From the NCBI GenBank assembly GCA_020540725.1, contig JAJBSL010000031.1:1-23993 (forward strand): 23,993 nt of DNA, given 5' to 3'. This stretch comes from Lachnospiraceae bacterium EP-SM-12S-S03. GTDB lineage: Bacteria > Bacillota > Clostridia > Lachnospirales > Lachnospiraceae. A program made the position numbers and the translations under genes. Below the pieces are notes generated by a model. It made no database searches, was not told the origin of the DNA, and was given only the letters and a program-made list of their open reading frames with translations. The number at the start of each line of letters is the position of its first letter. Position 1 is the stretch's first letter. Positions 14,987-22,305 of the stretch are shown here, in pieces.

Positions 14987-16219
14987 TTATTTTACCCCCT
15001 CTAATGATTTATGTATTTCTAATCCAATTTCGTATGCTAAATTAACAGGTACTGCATTTCCAACCTGCTTATACTGAGACTGAACGCTTCCACAAAACTG
15101 CCATTCATCTGGGAATGTTTGACATCTTGCATTTTCACGAACCGTAAACGGTCTCGCCTCTAACGGATGGCATCTTTCTGTTTGTTTCTGAGATGGGGAA
15201 GTCAACACCGTCAATGATGGCTCATCTAAACTCATTCTTCTCAAAATTCCGGTTCTTCCACCTTCCATATCCCAACAACTCTTCATATAAGCTTTTGCAA
15301 TTTCCGGATCAATGTCTCTCCAATATCCGCCTGGAGGAACTAATTCAAATATTTTTCTTTTATTTTCCCCATATGGCACTCCCGGACCTTCCGGGCAATC
15401 TAACAAAACATCTCTTAAGACAGGCTTGTAGTCATGTTCCTTTGGAAAAGAAAATAAAACTTTTTCTATCAAATCATTTCTAATTCCAACAGTAATTAGT
15501 CTTTCTCTTTTCTGTGGCACGCCAAAATCCCACGCATTTAAAACTTTTTTCTGAATTGTATATCCTGCCTGTTCAAAAATATTTGTTATCGTTGCATATG
15601 TTCTTCCTTTATCATGAGTCAGCAATCCTTTCACATTTTCAAATAAAAACATCTTCGGCTGCAATTTTTGCAAAAAAGTTGCATAGTGATAAAAAAGTGT
15701 ACCTCTTGCATCTTCAAGTCCTAATCTTTTTCCAGCATAAGAAAAAGCCTGGCACGGTGCTCCTCCCGATAATAAATCCAACTCTCCCTTTTTTATGCCA
15801 AAACACGCCTCCAAATCCAAACAAGATATATTAGCTATATCATCATGAATAACTCTCCAGTTCGGTCTATTTATTTTCAACGATTCTGTAGCATCTTTAT
15901 CAAACTCTATTAACCCTAATGGTTCAAATCCAGCTTTTTCTATTCCTAAAGCCAAACCACCAGCCCCTGCAAACAGTTCTATAGTTGTAAACGTATCACT
16001 CTCTATTTGTAACGGTTCTTCTTTTTGTATCTCTACAACATCTTCTATTTTGCAGTTTAATGTAAAACATATTTTTTCTATTGAATCAAATGAAACTGGC
16101 TCATTTTTTCCCAATCGAGCCAACACATTAAAACTTATTCCTGACGCTTCTTTTAATTCTGTGCGGTTCATTTTTTTATCTATCAGTAATTTCCATAATT
16201 TGTCATAACAAATCGCCAT
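14987..16219 (-). CDS. DNA (cytosine-5) methyltransferase with N-terminal HTH
   Basis: 410 residues from the ATG at 16219 (GGAGG seven bases before). Residues about 1-65 are an XRE-type helix-turn-helix (LLIDKKMNRTELKEASGISF, LGKNEPVSFDSIEKICFTL). The methyltransferase follows: motif I LFAGAGG (82-88), motif IV GGAPCQAFS with C156, motif VI FENVKG (193-198), motif VIII QKRERLITVG, motif X QVGNAVPVNLA. Cognate modification enzyme for the adjoining endonuclease. HTH-fused enzymes such as M.SsoII repress their own gene, so this one may control the operon from its promoter at 16255-16283. Confidence 0.93.
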   Translation of the reverse strand: MAICYDKLWKLLIDKKMNRTELKEASGISFNVLARLGKNEPVSFDSIEKICFTLNCKIEDVVEIQKEEPLQIESDTFTTIELFAGAGGLALGIEKAGFEPLGLIEFDKDATESLKINRPNWRVIHDDIANISCLDLEACFGIKKGELDLLSGGAPCQAFSYAGKRLGLEDARGTLFYHYATFLQKLQPKMFLFENVKGLLTHDKGRTYATITNIFEQAGYTIQKKVLNAWDFGVPQKRERLITVGIRNDLIEKVLFSFPKEHDYKPVLRDVLLDCPEGPGVPYGENKRKIFELVPPGGYWRDIDPEIAKAYMKSCWDMEGGRTGILRRMSLDEPSLTVLTSPSQKQTERCHPLEARPFTVRENARCQTFPDEWQFCGSVQSQYKQVGNAVPVNLAYEIGLEIHKSLEGVK

Positions 16220-16254
16220 TAAAATTCCTCCAAAATCAAAATAGTACAATTTAC

Positions 16255-16283
16255 ATTTTACCATACACCTTAATCTGTAACAA
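16255..16283 (-). promoter_or_regulatory. Promoter of the restriction-modification operon
   Basis: Minus strand TTGTTA (16283-16278), 17 bases, TAAAAT (16260-16255) with TGG before the -10. It lies 36 bases before the methyltransferase start, in the 179-base gap shared with the divergent vsr gene. Confidence 0.6.
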
Positions 16284-16398
16284 GAATTTTCTCACTATAT
16301 CGTTAGATTTCCTCTTACATTTTTCTTATCCCATTTGCTATTTCTTCTGTTTTTTGATAATATAAATTCATTACCCTTGGCAGAAAGAAGGTGCTTAT

Positions 16399-16854
16399 AT
16401 GTATCGTGATTCCGTTACTGTTTCAAACAATATGCGTAAAATCCACAGTAAAGATACTTCCATAGAACTCTTACTCCGTAAAGCTCTATGGCATAAAGGT
16501 TACCGATATCGCAAAAATTATAAAGCTCTCCCTGGTTCTCCTGACATTGTCCTTACCAAATATAAAATTGCTATTTTCTGCGATAGTGAATTTTTCCATG
16601 GAAAGGACTGGGAAATTCTTAAACTCCGTCTTGAAAAAGGTAAAAATCCCGACTTTTGGATCAAAAAAATCGAACGCAATCGTAATCGTGATTATGAGAA
16701 TGATAAAAAACTACTATTTCTAGGTTATACCGTTCTTCACTTCTGGGGACAAGACATCTCAAAACATACAAATGAATGCTTGCAAGCTATCGAAGAAGCC
16801 ATTTGGGACACAAAATTTTCTGATACAACCACTAATTATGACATACCCGAATAA
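16399..16854 (+). CDS. vsr: Vsr-type very short patch repair endonuclease
   Basis: A 151-residue protein of the Vsr/DUF559-like fold. SNNMRKIHSKDTSIE opens it; the core is YRKNYKALPGSPDIVLTKYK with D49, then IAIFCDSEFFHGKDW with H67, and NPDFWIKKIERNRNRD. Such enzymes nick next to T in T:G mismatches that arise when 5-methylcytosine deaminates, so it belongs with the C5 methyltransferases in this element. It is divergent to them. AAGGTG precedes the ATG by six bases. Confidence 0.88.
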   Translation: MYRDSVTVSNNMRKIHSKDTSIELLLRKALWHKGYRYRKNYKALPGSPDIVLTKYKIAIFCDSEFFHGKDWEILKLRLEKGKNPDFWIKKIERNRNRDYENDKKLLFLGYTVLHFWGQDISKHTNECLQAIEEAIWDTKFSDTTTNYDIPE

Positions 16855-16860
16855 AAACCT

Positions 16861-16942
16861 TAAACTACACAAACGGCTGTCCAGCAACTTCTGCAGACAG
16901 CCCACTTCCCACATATAGAAAACTATTTGCAAGCGTAGTTTA
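16861..16942. terminator. Nested inverted repeats between vsr and relaxase
   Basis: Between two convergent genes. Outer TAAACTAC (16861-16868) pairs with GTAGTTTA (16935-16942); inner GGCTGTC (16875-16881) pairs with GACAGCC (16896-16902). There is no good T-run after the inner stem, so terminator activity is uncertain. Confidence 0.4.
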
Positions 16943-17001
16943 TAACATAGCAATATTTTTCTCTTACGTTTTTTAGTACAGATTTAGTTCTTTTTCTCCC
17001 T

Positions 17002-18267
17002 TTATCTGTCATCCCTATCTATACGTCTCTTCTTGATTTTTTGCTTTGCATTTGCCTGTTCCAAATGCTTTGCCACTTCTACTGCTTCCTTGACCTTATT
17101 TTCTCCCAAAACAGTTACAACCCGATCCATATCATATGCCACATTTAATAACGCTACATTCTCTTTCTTTATAACAGATACTTCCTCTCGTAACCGTTCT
17201 ACACGACTTTCAAGATCCCTGTTCCGGTCGGATAGCTTTCGATTGTTATCTTTTAGTTCTAGATATTGGCTATATAATGACTGTATCATGTTCGCAACTT
17301 TTTTCAATAGAGGGAATATCCTTTTACGATAAGATTTTGCTGACTCTAGAGTTCCAGCTTCTGGCAGCCATTCTTCTGGATAATATCCATACTCACGTGC
17401 ATGTGAATCAACAAGTCCAGCTTTTGAATTTAGTGCAGAAAATCGTTTCTCTAACACTTCTGTTCTTTTTATGACCGCATCTCGCTCTTGTTCTGCTTGT
17501 TCTTTTTCCTTTTGGATCTCATCCACACATTCACTAATATTATGCAAATCATGTTCCAATAAATTCTTATGCTCCGTTAATTCTTCCACTTCCTGTTCTC
17601 TAACCTTTTTCTTGTAATCCAACACAGAAAGATGTGGTTCATGAGTTCCTTTCTGATCCCATTCTATCTCATTTTCTCTCATGACCATGGCTAATTTTTC
17701 CTTTTCCGATTGTACCCATTGATTTAACTCCGTCTCACTTCTTGATCCACCTTTAAATCCTAATGACGATAAGGCTTGTTTTAAAGATACTCTTGTATCA
17801 AGTCCTCGCTTACTTCCTGTAACATAGGGAATAAAATCAATATGTAGATGCGGTGTTGCTTCGTCTAAATGCAGATGAGCAGCAAATACTCGCAACGTAG
17901 GATTCCGTTCTTGAAATTCTTTCATGTATTCATCTAATATCTTTGCAGCAAGTTGTCCTTCCAGCGTTTCTGATCCCATATTGTCTTTATCACCAATCTG
18001 AAGGATAACCTCATGAAATAATTTTTCTTGTTTACCGGAACGTATCTTTTCGTAGTAATCATCTATCTTGCGGTCTTTCCGAGTCTGCTTATCGTTATAG
18101 CGCTTCAAGGCATCATCAAATAATTCATGATATACATCTTTGATATCTTCATTACAATATTCAACATTCCAATGGGTTCTGTTCGGATCCGTATTCTTTG
18201 CATGAAATTTTCTACTGTTATGGTTCAGGGAACCTTTCCCTGTCATAAAACTAATTGTCCTCTTCAA
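17002..18267 (-). CDS. MOBV-family relaxase (Mob/Pre)
   Basis: 421 residues from a TTG at 18267 with GAGAGGAG before it; the ATG at 18282 has no ribosome site and would overlap it. Motif I is NHNSRKF with NTDP (15-28) and motif III HLDEATPHLH (133-142). Coiled coil dominates about 215-280 and 335-400. The N-terminal 230 residues match the element B relaxase closely; the C-terminal halves have diverged. Converges with vsr. Confidence 0.92.
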   Translation of the reverse strand: MKRTISFMTGKGSLNHNSRKFHAKNTDPNRTHWNVEYCNEDIKDVYHELFDDALKRYNDKQTRKDRKIDDYYEKIRSGKQEKLFHEVILQIGDKDNMGSETLEGQLAAKILDEYMKEFQERNPTLRVFAAHLHLDEATPHLHIDFIPYVTGSKRGLDTRVSLKQALSSLGFKGGSRSETELNQWVQSEKEKLAMVMRENEIEWDQKGTHEPHLSVLDYKKKVREQEVEELTEHKNLLEHDLHNISECVDEIQKEKEQAEQERDAVIKRTEVLEKRFSALNSKAGLVDSHAREYGYYPEEWLPEAGTLESAKSYRKRIFPLLKKVANMIQSLYSQYLELKDNNRKLSDRNRDLESRVERLREEVSVIKKENVALLNVAYDMDRVVTVLGENKVKEAVEVAKHLEQANAKQKIKKRRIDRDDR

Positions 18268-18317
18268 TAAATCTCCTCTCATTCATTTTAAAACGCCAGA
18301 TATGGCGATTATGTTTT

Positions 18318-18482
18318 GTTACTTTTGTCAAAAGTAACGCAAAAGCACTTTCGACAGCCTAACGTCCATCAAAAGTACCATTGCGCCCTGCCGGGAGCTT
18401 TCAAATCAGCCAGTACCGTATCGGCTACACCCTACAGCAATTCTCCTTGTTTGATATTCACAGGTGCGTGCCACGCTCCTGT
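18318..18482. other. oriT-like region of element A
   Basis: GTTACTTTT/AAAAGTAAC (18318-18338), GCAAAAGCACTTTCGACAGC, TGCGCCCTGCCGGGAGC (about 18382-18398) and ACAGGTGCGTG/CACGCTCCTGT (18460-18482) in the same order as in element B. The last repeat is about 30 bases further away than in B. Confidence 0.72.
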
Positions 18483-18503
18483 CCTATATTTCCCAAACAA
18501 ACA

Positions 18504-18737
18504 TCACCATCGGTAACTGGCTGACACTCCACGCTTATCCAAATATTCCTGTCGTGCTTTCTCCTGCTCTTCCTCTGAAGGAGCTGTCTTATACTTCGTA
18601 TAAAGTTCATGTCTGACTAATGAGTCCAATTTTTCTTCCAAGCCATTTCGAATATCATCTGCATACTGAGTATCTGAACCCAAATGATAAAAAATCAGTT
18701 TTCGAAAAAGTTCATAATCAATCTGTACTTTTTTCAT
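18504..18737 (-). CDS. Small conserved mobilization-module protein
   Basis: 77 residues (MKKVQIDYELFRKLIFYHLG, EEKLDSLVRHELYTKYKTAP, ARQEYLDKRGVSASYRW). Same length as the element B protein at 6650-6883 and alike mainly in the C-terminal half. AGGAGT precedes the ATG. Function unknown. Confidence 0.8.
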   Translation of the reverse strand: MKKVQIDYELFRKLIFYHLGSDTQYADDIRNGLEEKLDSLVRHELYTKYKTAPSEEEQEKARQEYLDKRGVSASYRW

Positions 18738-18761
18738 CGCTTCACTCCTTTTTATTCAAGG

Positions 18762-18802
18762 TGGCAAGATTCCCTATTCTTTAAGATATGGTAATCTTGC
18801 CA
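18762..18802. repeat. Inverted repeat between repA-like and small gene (element A)
   Basis: TGGCAAGATT (18762-18771) and AATCTTGCCA (18793-18802), perfect, 21-base spacer. Same place as the unrelated repeat at 6902-6980 of element B. Confidence 0.5.
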
Positions 18803-18809
18803 TCTTCCT

Positions 18810-19820
18810 TTACTCTTCTTGTAACATCCAGAACCATTTATTTCCTATTTTCACAGAATCAATCTGTAATTCCTTCTTCGCATTCCAAAGTGTTTTCTTT
18901 TTAATTCCTCTTTCTTCGGCTTCTTCCGCTATTTTTGCCTGTTCCATTGATCCATCCTCTAAAATCTCTTTTAAAAATTCTTTTGCGCTTCGTATCTTTT
19001 GACCTCGTCCATCGCCAGATAATAAGTCCTCCGCACTAATATCATATTTCCCAATCCAATGGAATCCTTTTTCTTTGTCTAATCGAAAGGCAATAGCATC
19101 TCCCTCCGGAGCAAGAGAACTCTTTACATGACAAATCACTCGGATCTCCGGTTCATCTTTCACTCTTCCAACAATCAACACACTTCTTGCTGCCGCTTGA
19201 AAGTCAATAGAACCCAATCCACGATAGGATGATTTTCCATTACTATTCTTATTCATATGCCCGATCAGAATAATGGCACATTGATATTTCTCCGCTAATA
19301 CAGAGATTCTCTTCATCAATGGTCGAATCTCATTTGCCCTATGCATATCAACTCCAGACCCTAGAAAACCTTGAATTGGATCTAATACTACAAGTCTTGC
19401 TTTCGTCTGTGCAATCGCTTCTTCCAACCTTGCATCTACCATTGTTAATGGCTGATCCTGGTCATCAATTACCAAGACTCTGGAACAATCTGCCCCTGCC
19501 GCTAACAATCTCGGTTTGATCGTATCCCCCAATCCATCTTCAGCCGTTTGATAAATCACATTGATTGGCTCTACACCTGTTTCTCCAGTTTCTTCTTCGG
19601 TTACCTCATTTAATATTGATTCTCCCTTTGTTAATTTTGCAATGATCTGCAACACAACGGTAGTCTTGCCCTCTCCAGGATCTCCCTGAATAATGGTGAC
19701 CTTACCGTATGGTATAAACGGATAAAAGAGCCATTCGATTTCTTCTACCTCAACCTGATCCATGTGGATCAATTTCAGGCATGGTTCTGCCTTTTTTACT
19801 TCTCTATAATTTTCTTCCAT
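18810..19820 (-). CDS. RepA-like RecA-fold ATPase
   Basis: 336 residues from the ATG at 19820, which has AGGAGG five bases before it; a longer frame to 19856 lacks one. Walker A is GDPGEGKTT (46-54), Walker B LVVLDPIQ (143-150), then IILIGHMNKNS and YRGLGSIDFQAAARSVL. The C-terminus carries a helix-turn-helix-like end (IKKKTLWNAKKEL). It resembles the element B ATPase along its whole length but lacks the EQK repeat at the start. Just before the ribosome site GCCC/GGGC can form a small hairpin (about 19833-19844). Confidence 0.88.
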   Translation of the reverse strand: MEENYREVKKAEPCLKLIHMDQVEVEEIEWLFYPFIPYGKVTIIQGDPGEGKTTVVLQIIAKLTKGESILNEVTEEETGETGVEPINVIYQTAEDGLGDTIKPRLLAAGADCSRVLVIDDQDQPLTMVDARLEEAIAQTKARLVVLDPIQGFLGSGVDMHRANEIRPLMKRISVLAEKYQCAIILIGHMNKNSNGKSSYRGLGSIDFQAAARSVLIVGRVKDEPEIRVICHVKSSLAPEGDAIAFRLDKEKGFHWIGKYDISAEDLLSGDGRGQKIRSAKEFLKEILEDGSMEQAKIAEEAEERGIKKKTLWNAKKELQIDSVKIGNKWFWMLQEE

Positions 19821-19841
19821 TTCCACCTCCTGCCCAACCGG

Positions 19842-19948
19842 GCAAGTCCCTGGCAAACAGAATTTAACAATTGTTGCAACAACAATTTTGTGATATACTC
19901 AAGTTGTTAGGATGGTATATCAGTTATTCTGATGATCAGGGAACTTGC
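19842..19948. repeat. Inverted repeat spanning the repA-like leader (element A)
   Basis: GCAAGTCCCTG (19842-19852) pairs with CAGGGAACTTGC (19937-19948), one base bulged. Inside lies a perfect palindrome AATTGTTG-CAA-CAACAATT (19869-19887). The arms differ in sequence from those in element B but lie at the same places in the leader. Confidence 0.55.
19871..19899 (+). promoter_or_regulatory. Promoter of a predicted antisense RNA (element A)
   Basis: TTGTTG (19871-19876), 17 bases, TATACT (19894-19899) with TGA before the -10. The -10 and its next bases (TATACTCAAGTTG) resemble those in element B (TATACTTGAATTG). Confidence 0.55.
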
Positions 19949-19975
19949 TCAGATTATTTCTGGGCTTTTTCTTTT
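19906..19975 (+). ncRNA. Predicted antisense (countertranscript-like) RNA, element A
   Basis: About 65-70 nt. First stem ATCAG/CTGAT (19919-19933), second GCTCAGA/TCTGGGC (19947-19965) followed by TTTTTCTTTT. It is antisense to the end of the RHH gene and the leader of the ATPase gene, exactly as in element B. No sequencing or expression evidence is available here. Confidence 0.58.
19947..19975 (+). terminator. Intrinsic terminator of the antisense RNA (element A)
   Basis: Seven-base stem GCTCAGA/TCTGGGC with one G-T pair, five-base loop, and a T-rich tail on the plus strand. It overlaps the last codons of the RHH gene. Confidence 0.7.
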
Positions 19976-20316
19976 CTCTTTCTTTCATAGTTTCTTTCTT
20001 CTGCAAATGCATTTAATATTTCCAACATCGTTCGAATAGGTGTAAACAACTCTTCATCGGCATCTTCTAATGTAGTCAACCTTTTCAATTCCTCTTCAAT
20101 CCCTTTAAGTTGTTTTCTAAACTGTACTAACATCAACGGATTTCCTACTGCTGTAACCTTTTGATGTAAAACGCTTTCAATGATATATTCTTGTCGCGTC
20201 TGGTATCCACAAAGTTTCACTCTTAAATCTAATTCTGCATCTTCTTCCGGAGACATTTGAAACGCTATGGTTACATTACGCCACCGATTCTTGTTATCCC
20301 TATTTTTTTCACTCAT
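19954..20316 (-). CDS. Ribbon-helix-helix relaxosome accessory protein (MobC/NikA-like)
   Basis: A 120-residue protein: RWRNVTIAFQMSPEEDAELD and QTRQEYIIESVL give the RHH fold, followed by a helical region and a basic tail (ERNYERKRKEKAQK). Its ATG overlaps the integrase stop by eight bases (ATGAGTGA), so it is translationally coupled. Homologue of 8116-8490. Confidence 0.8.
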   Translation of the reverse strand: MSEKNRDNKNRWRNVTIAFQMSPEEDAELDLRVKLCGYQTRQEYIIESVLHQKVTAVGNPLMLVQFRKQLKGIEEELKRLTTLEDADEELFTPIRTMLEILNAFAEERNYERKRKEKAQK

Positions 20317-21394
20317 CCAGATATTCCTCTCTTTCCTGATTTAGATTTTCCGCCATTTCTGTTTGGATTGTCGGGAACAAATGTGCATATCGATATGTGA
20401 TTTCCACACTTTCATGTCCTACCCTTTCTCCAATTGCCACCGCAGAATATCCCATATTGATCAACAATGACACGTGAGAATGTCGTAAATCATGGATTCG
20501 TATCCTCTTCACTCCTGACAGCTTCACACCACGATCCATTTCATGGTGAAGATAACTTTTTGAAATTTGAAATATCCTATCATTTTCATTCAGACCATAC
20601 AGCATTCCTATATACGATTCTAATTCTTCGCTTAAAAATTCCGGCATGGTGATCATACGATTACTCTTCGCAGTCTTAGGATCCGTAATAATATCCTTCC
20701 CCTCTAATCTTTGATAAGATTTATTGATCCGGATAGTACAAGCCTGAAAATCAAAATCTGCCGGTGTCAGCGCTAACAACTCTCCCATACGCACTCCACA
20801 CCAATATAAGATTTCAAATGCATAAAAGGAAATCGGCTTATCCGCCACCGCTTCGATGAACTTCATATACTCTTCTTTTGTCCAGAAAAGCATCTCTTTT
20901 GTTCTTTCTTTTCCCATAGATCCTGCCTTACGTGCAGGGTTACTCTTCAAATCATAGAAATTAACCGCATGATTCAAAATCGCACTTAGCTGATTATGGA
21001 TGGTCTTTAGATAGACCTGCGAATAACCTTCTCCTTGTTTATTCCGATAGTTTATCATAGTGTTCTGCCATTGCCGGATATCGGAAGGTTTTATCTCCTG
21101 CAGCTTCTTTTTTGAAAAATATGGGAGAATCTTTTTCTCTACAATATGCTTTTTCGTTAGCCAGGTATTGTATTTGATTCTGGATTTGGTATCATTCAGA
21201 TAAAGGTCTACAAAATCCGCAAAATACATATCCAAACTCAAATTCTCCTTTAATTTAAACGCTCTTTCCCATTCCTGGGCATCACATTTGCGTTTAAATC
21301 CCCTTTTCGTTTTCTGCTTTCTTATGCCGGTCCAGTCTTTATAATAGGTTCTTACCTCGTAAGTATTTGACTTTTGGTTCTTGATTACTGTCAA
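20309..21394 (-). CDS. int: Tyrosine integrase of element A
   Basis: 361 residues from a TTG at 21394 with GGAGG seven bases before it; the ATG five bases upstream is out of frame and meets a stop at once. Arm-binding domain 1-50, core-binding 60-160, catalytic residues R202 (CGVRMGEL), K240 region (DPKTAKSNR), H301 and R304, H327, Y336. Shares long identical stretches with the element B enzyme, such as KEMLFWTKEEY and KRIRIHDLRHSHVSLLI, which fits the shared guaA target, while the arm domains differ more. Confidence 0.95.
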   Translation of the reverse strand: MTVIKNQKSNTYEVRTYYKDWTGIRKQKTKRGFKRKCDAQEWERAFKLKENLSLDMYFADFVDLYLNDTKSRIKYNTWLTKKHIVEKKILPYFSKKKLQEIKPSDIRQWQNTMINYRNKQGEGYSQVYLKTIHNQLSAILNHAVNFYDLKSNPARKAGSMGKERTKEMLFWTKEEYMKFIEAVADKPISFYAFEILYWCGVRMGELLALTPADFDFQACTIRINKSYQRLEGKDIITDPKTAKSNRMITMPEFLSEELESYIGMLYGLNENDRIFQISKSYLHHEMDRGVKLSGVKRIRIHDLRHSHVSLLINMGYSAVAIGERVGHESVEITYRYAHLFPTIQTEMAENLNQEREEYLDE

Positions 21395-21408
21395 AACATC
21401 ACCTCCTG

Positions 21409-21597
21409 CTATTTCATTTCGTTCATACCGTAAACTCGTTCTTCAAAATATTTACGGCTGATTTTTCCTTTGACAACAACAAAACCTTTTTGCTCCAATT
21501 CAGCATTTAACTGACGGATCAAACGATACGCATAGGAATCAGATACTTCTAATTCTTTCGCTACTTCTTTTGCTGATATAAATAATTTACTAGCCAT
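21409..21597 (-). CDS. xis: Excisionase-like DNA-binding protein
   Basis: 62 residues, winged helix (AKEVAKELEVSDSYAYRLIR, NAELEQKGF, KISRKYFEERVYG). AAGGAGGG precedes the ATG at 21597. It is followed by int after 14 bases. Confidence 0.85.
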   Translation of the reverse strand: MASKLFISAKEVAKELEVSDSYAYRLIRQLNAELEQKGFVVVKGKISRKYFEERVYGMNEMK

Positions 21598-21624
21598 CTA
21601 CATCCCTCCTTTCAGTTCATTATC

Positions 21625-21733
21625 GAACGGTGTATATGCATCATAACATTTCATTTCCGTACTGTCAATAGAATAATTTCAAAAATGAACGGTTTATTTT
21701 TATATTTCATTTTTGAACTGTTTGTGTTATACT
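21625..21733. promoter_or_regulatory. Divergent promoters and operators of the element A switch
   Basis: For xis-int (minus): TTGACA (21668-21663), 17 bases, TATGAT (21645-21640) with TGT, close to consensus. For the regulator (plus): TTTCAT (21705-21710), 17 bases, TATACT (21728-21733) with TGT. The motif GAAC(G/T)GT occurs at 21625, 21687 and 21715, and TTCAAAAATGAA (21678-21689) with TTCATTTTTGAA (21706-21717) form a perfect inverted repeat. These are likely binding sites of the XRE regulator, covering both promoters. Confidence 0.68.
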
Positions 21734-21766
21734 TTTAAGTAATAATCAGCAAAGGAGTGTTTTCTT

Positions 21767-22198
21767 ATGACAGTAGGTGGGAAAATAAGAAAATTCCGGA
21801 TCGATCAAGGATATACACAGAAAGAATTAGCAATCATGTCCGGATTGAGCGAATCGGCAATTAGAAATTATGAACTTGGGAATCGTTTCCCATCATCAGA
21901 ACAATTGGAAAAAATAGCAAACTCGTTAAAAATCAGTCCATACGCTATGTCTGATCCAAACTTTGATACTTATGTTAGTGTCATGCACGCATTATTTGCT
22001 TTAGAAGATCAATATGGGCTGCACGCCTACCGGGATGAATCCGGCGTACCGCAGCTCATGTTTAAGGACAAAGGACACGATTCTTTAAATATGCTGGATC
22101 ATATTGGAACATGGGCTGATATGTACCAGAAATTCAGAAATGAAGAGATTACAGAAAAAGAATATTTAGACTGGAAGAGTCAATTCCCAGCTAAATAA
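21767..22198 (+). CDS. XRE-family regulator of element A
   Basis: A 143-residue protein: HTH_3 at about 5-60 (IRKFRIDQGYTQKELAIMSG, IRNYELGNRFPSSEQLEKIA), then the family tail (NFDTYVSVMHALFALEDQYGL, EEITEKEYLDWKSQFP). AAAGGAG precedes the ATG. It reads toward the end of guaA and stops 31 bases before the arm repeat. Confidence 0.88.
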   Translation: MTVGGKIRKFRIDQGYTQKELAIMSGLSESAIRNYELGNRFPSSEQLEKIANSLKISPYAMSDPNFDTYVSVMHALFALEDQYGLHAYRDESGVPQLMFKDKGHDSLNMLDHIGTWADMYQKFRNEEITEKEYLDWKSQFPAK

Positions 22199-22229
22199 GA
22201 AGAAATTATTTATTCATAATATTAAAAAG

Positions 22230-22248
22230 TATTGTCATTTGATTGTCA
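22230..22248. repeat. Right arm-type repeats of element A
   Basis: TATTGTCATTTGATTGTCA; two ATTGTCA units 11 bp apart, 57 bp from the core. Matches the left end (10841-10859) with one change and is repeated exactly at 285-303. Confidence 0.65.
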
Positions 22249-22261
22249 ACAGACATAGAAA

Positions 22262-22300
22262 GAGCCAAGAAAGCCCGTAAAATAGGCATTTCTTGGCTCT
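22262..22300 (-). terminator. Terminator of guaA carried on the element side
   Basis: GAGCCAAGAAA (22262-22272) pairs with TTTCTTGGCTC (22289-22299), and GCCC with GGC inside. On the minus strand the hairpin follows the guaA stop by seven bases and is followed by TCTTTCT. It lies to the left of the core, hence inside element A, and an identical hairpin is at 317-353. Confidence 0.72.
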
Positions 22301-22305
22301 AATAT

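Noticed and set aside
14108..16219. Calling the recognition site GGNCC or GGWCC outright
   Set aside because: Both occur within the Eco47II/Sau96I family and the specificity residues cannot be read by eye; the site is left open.
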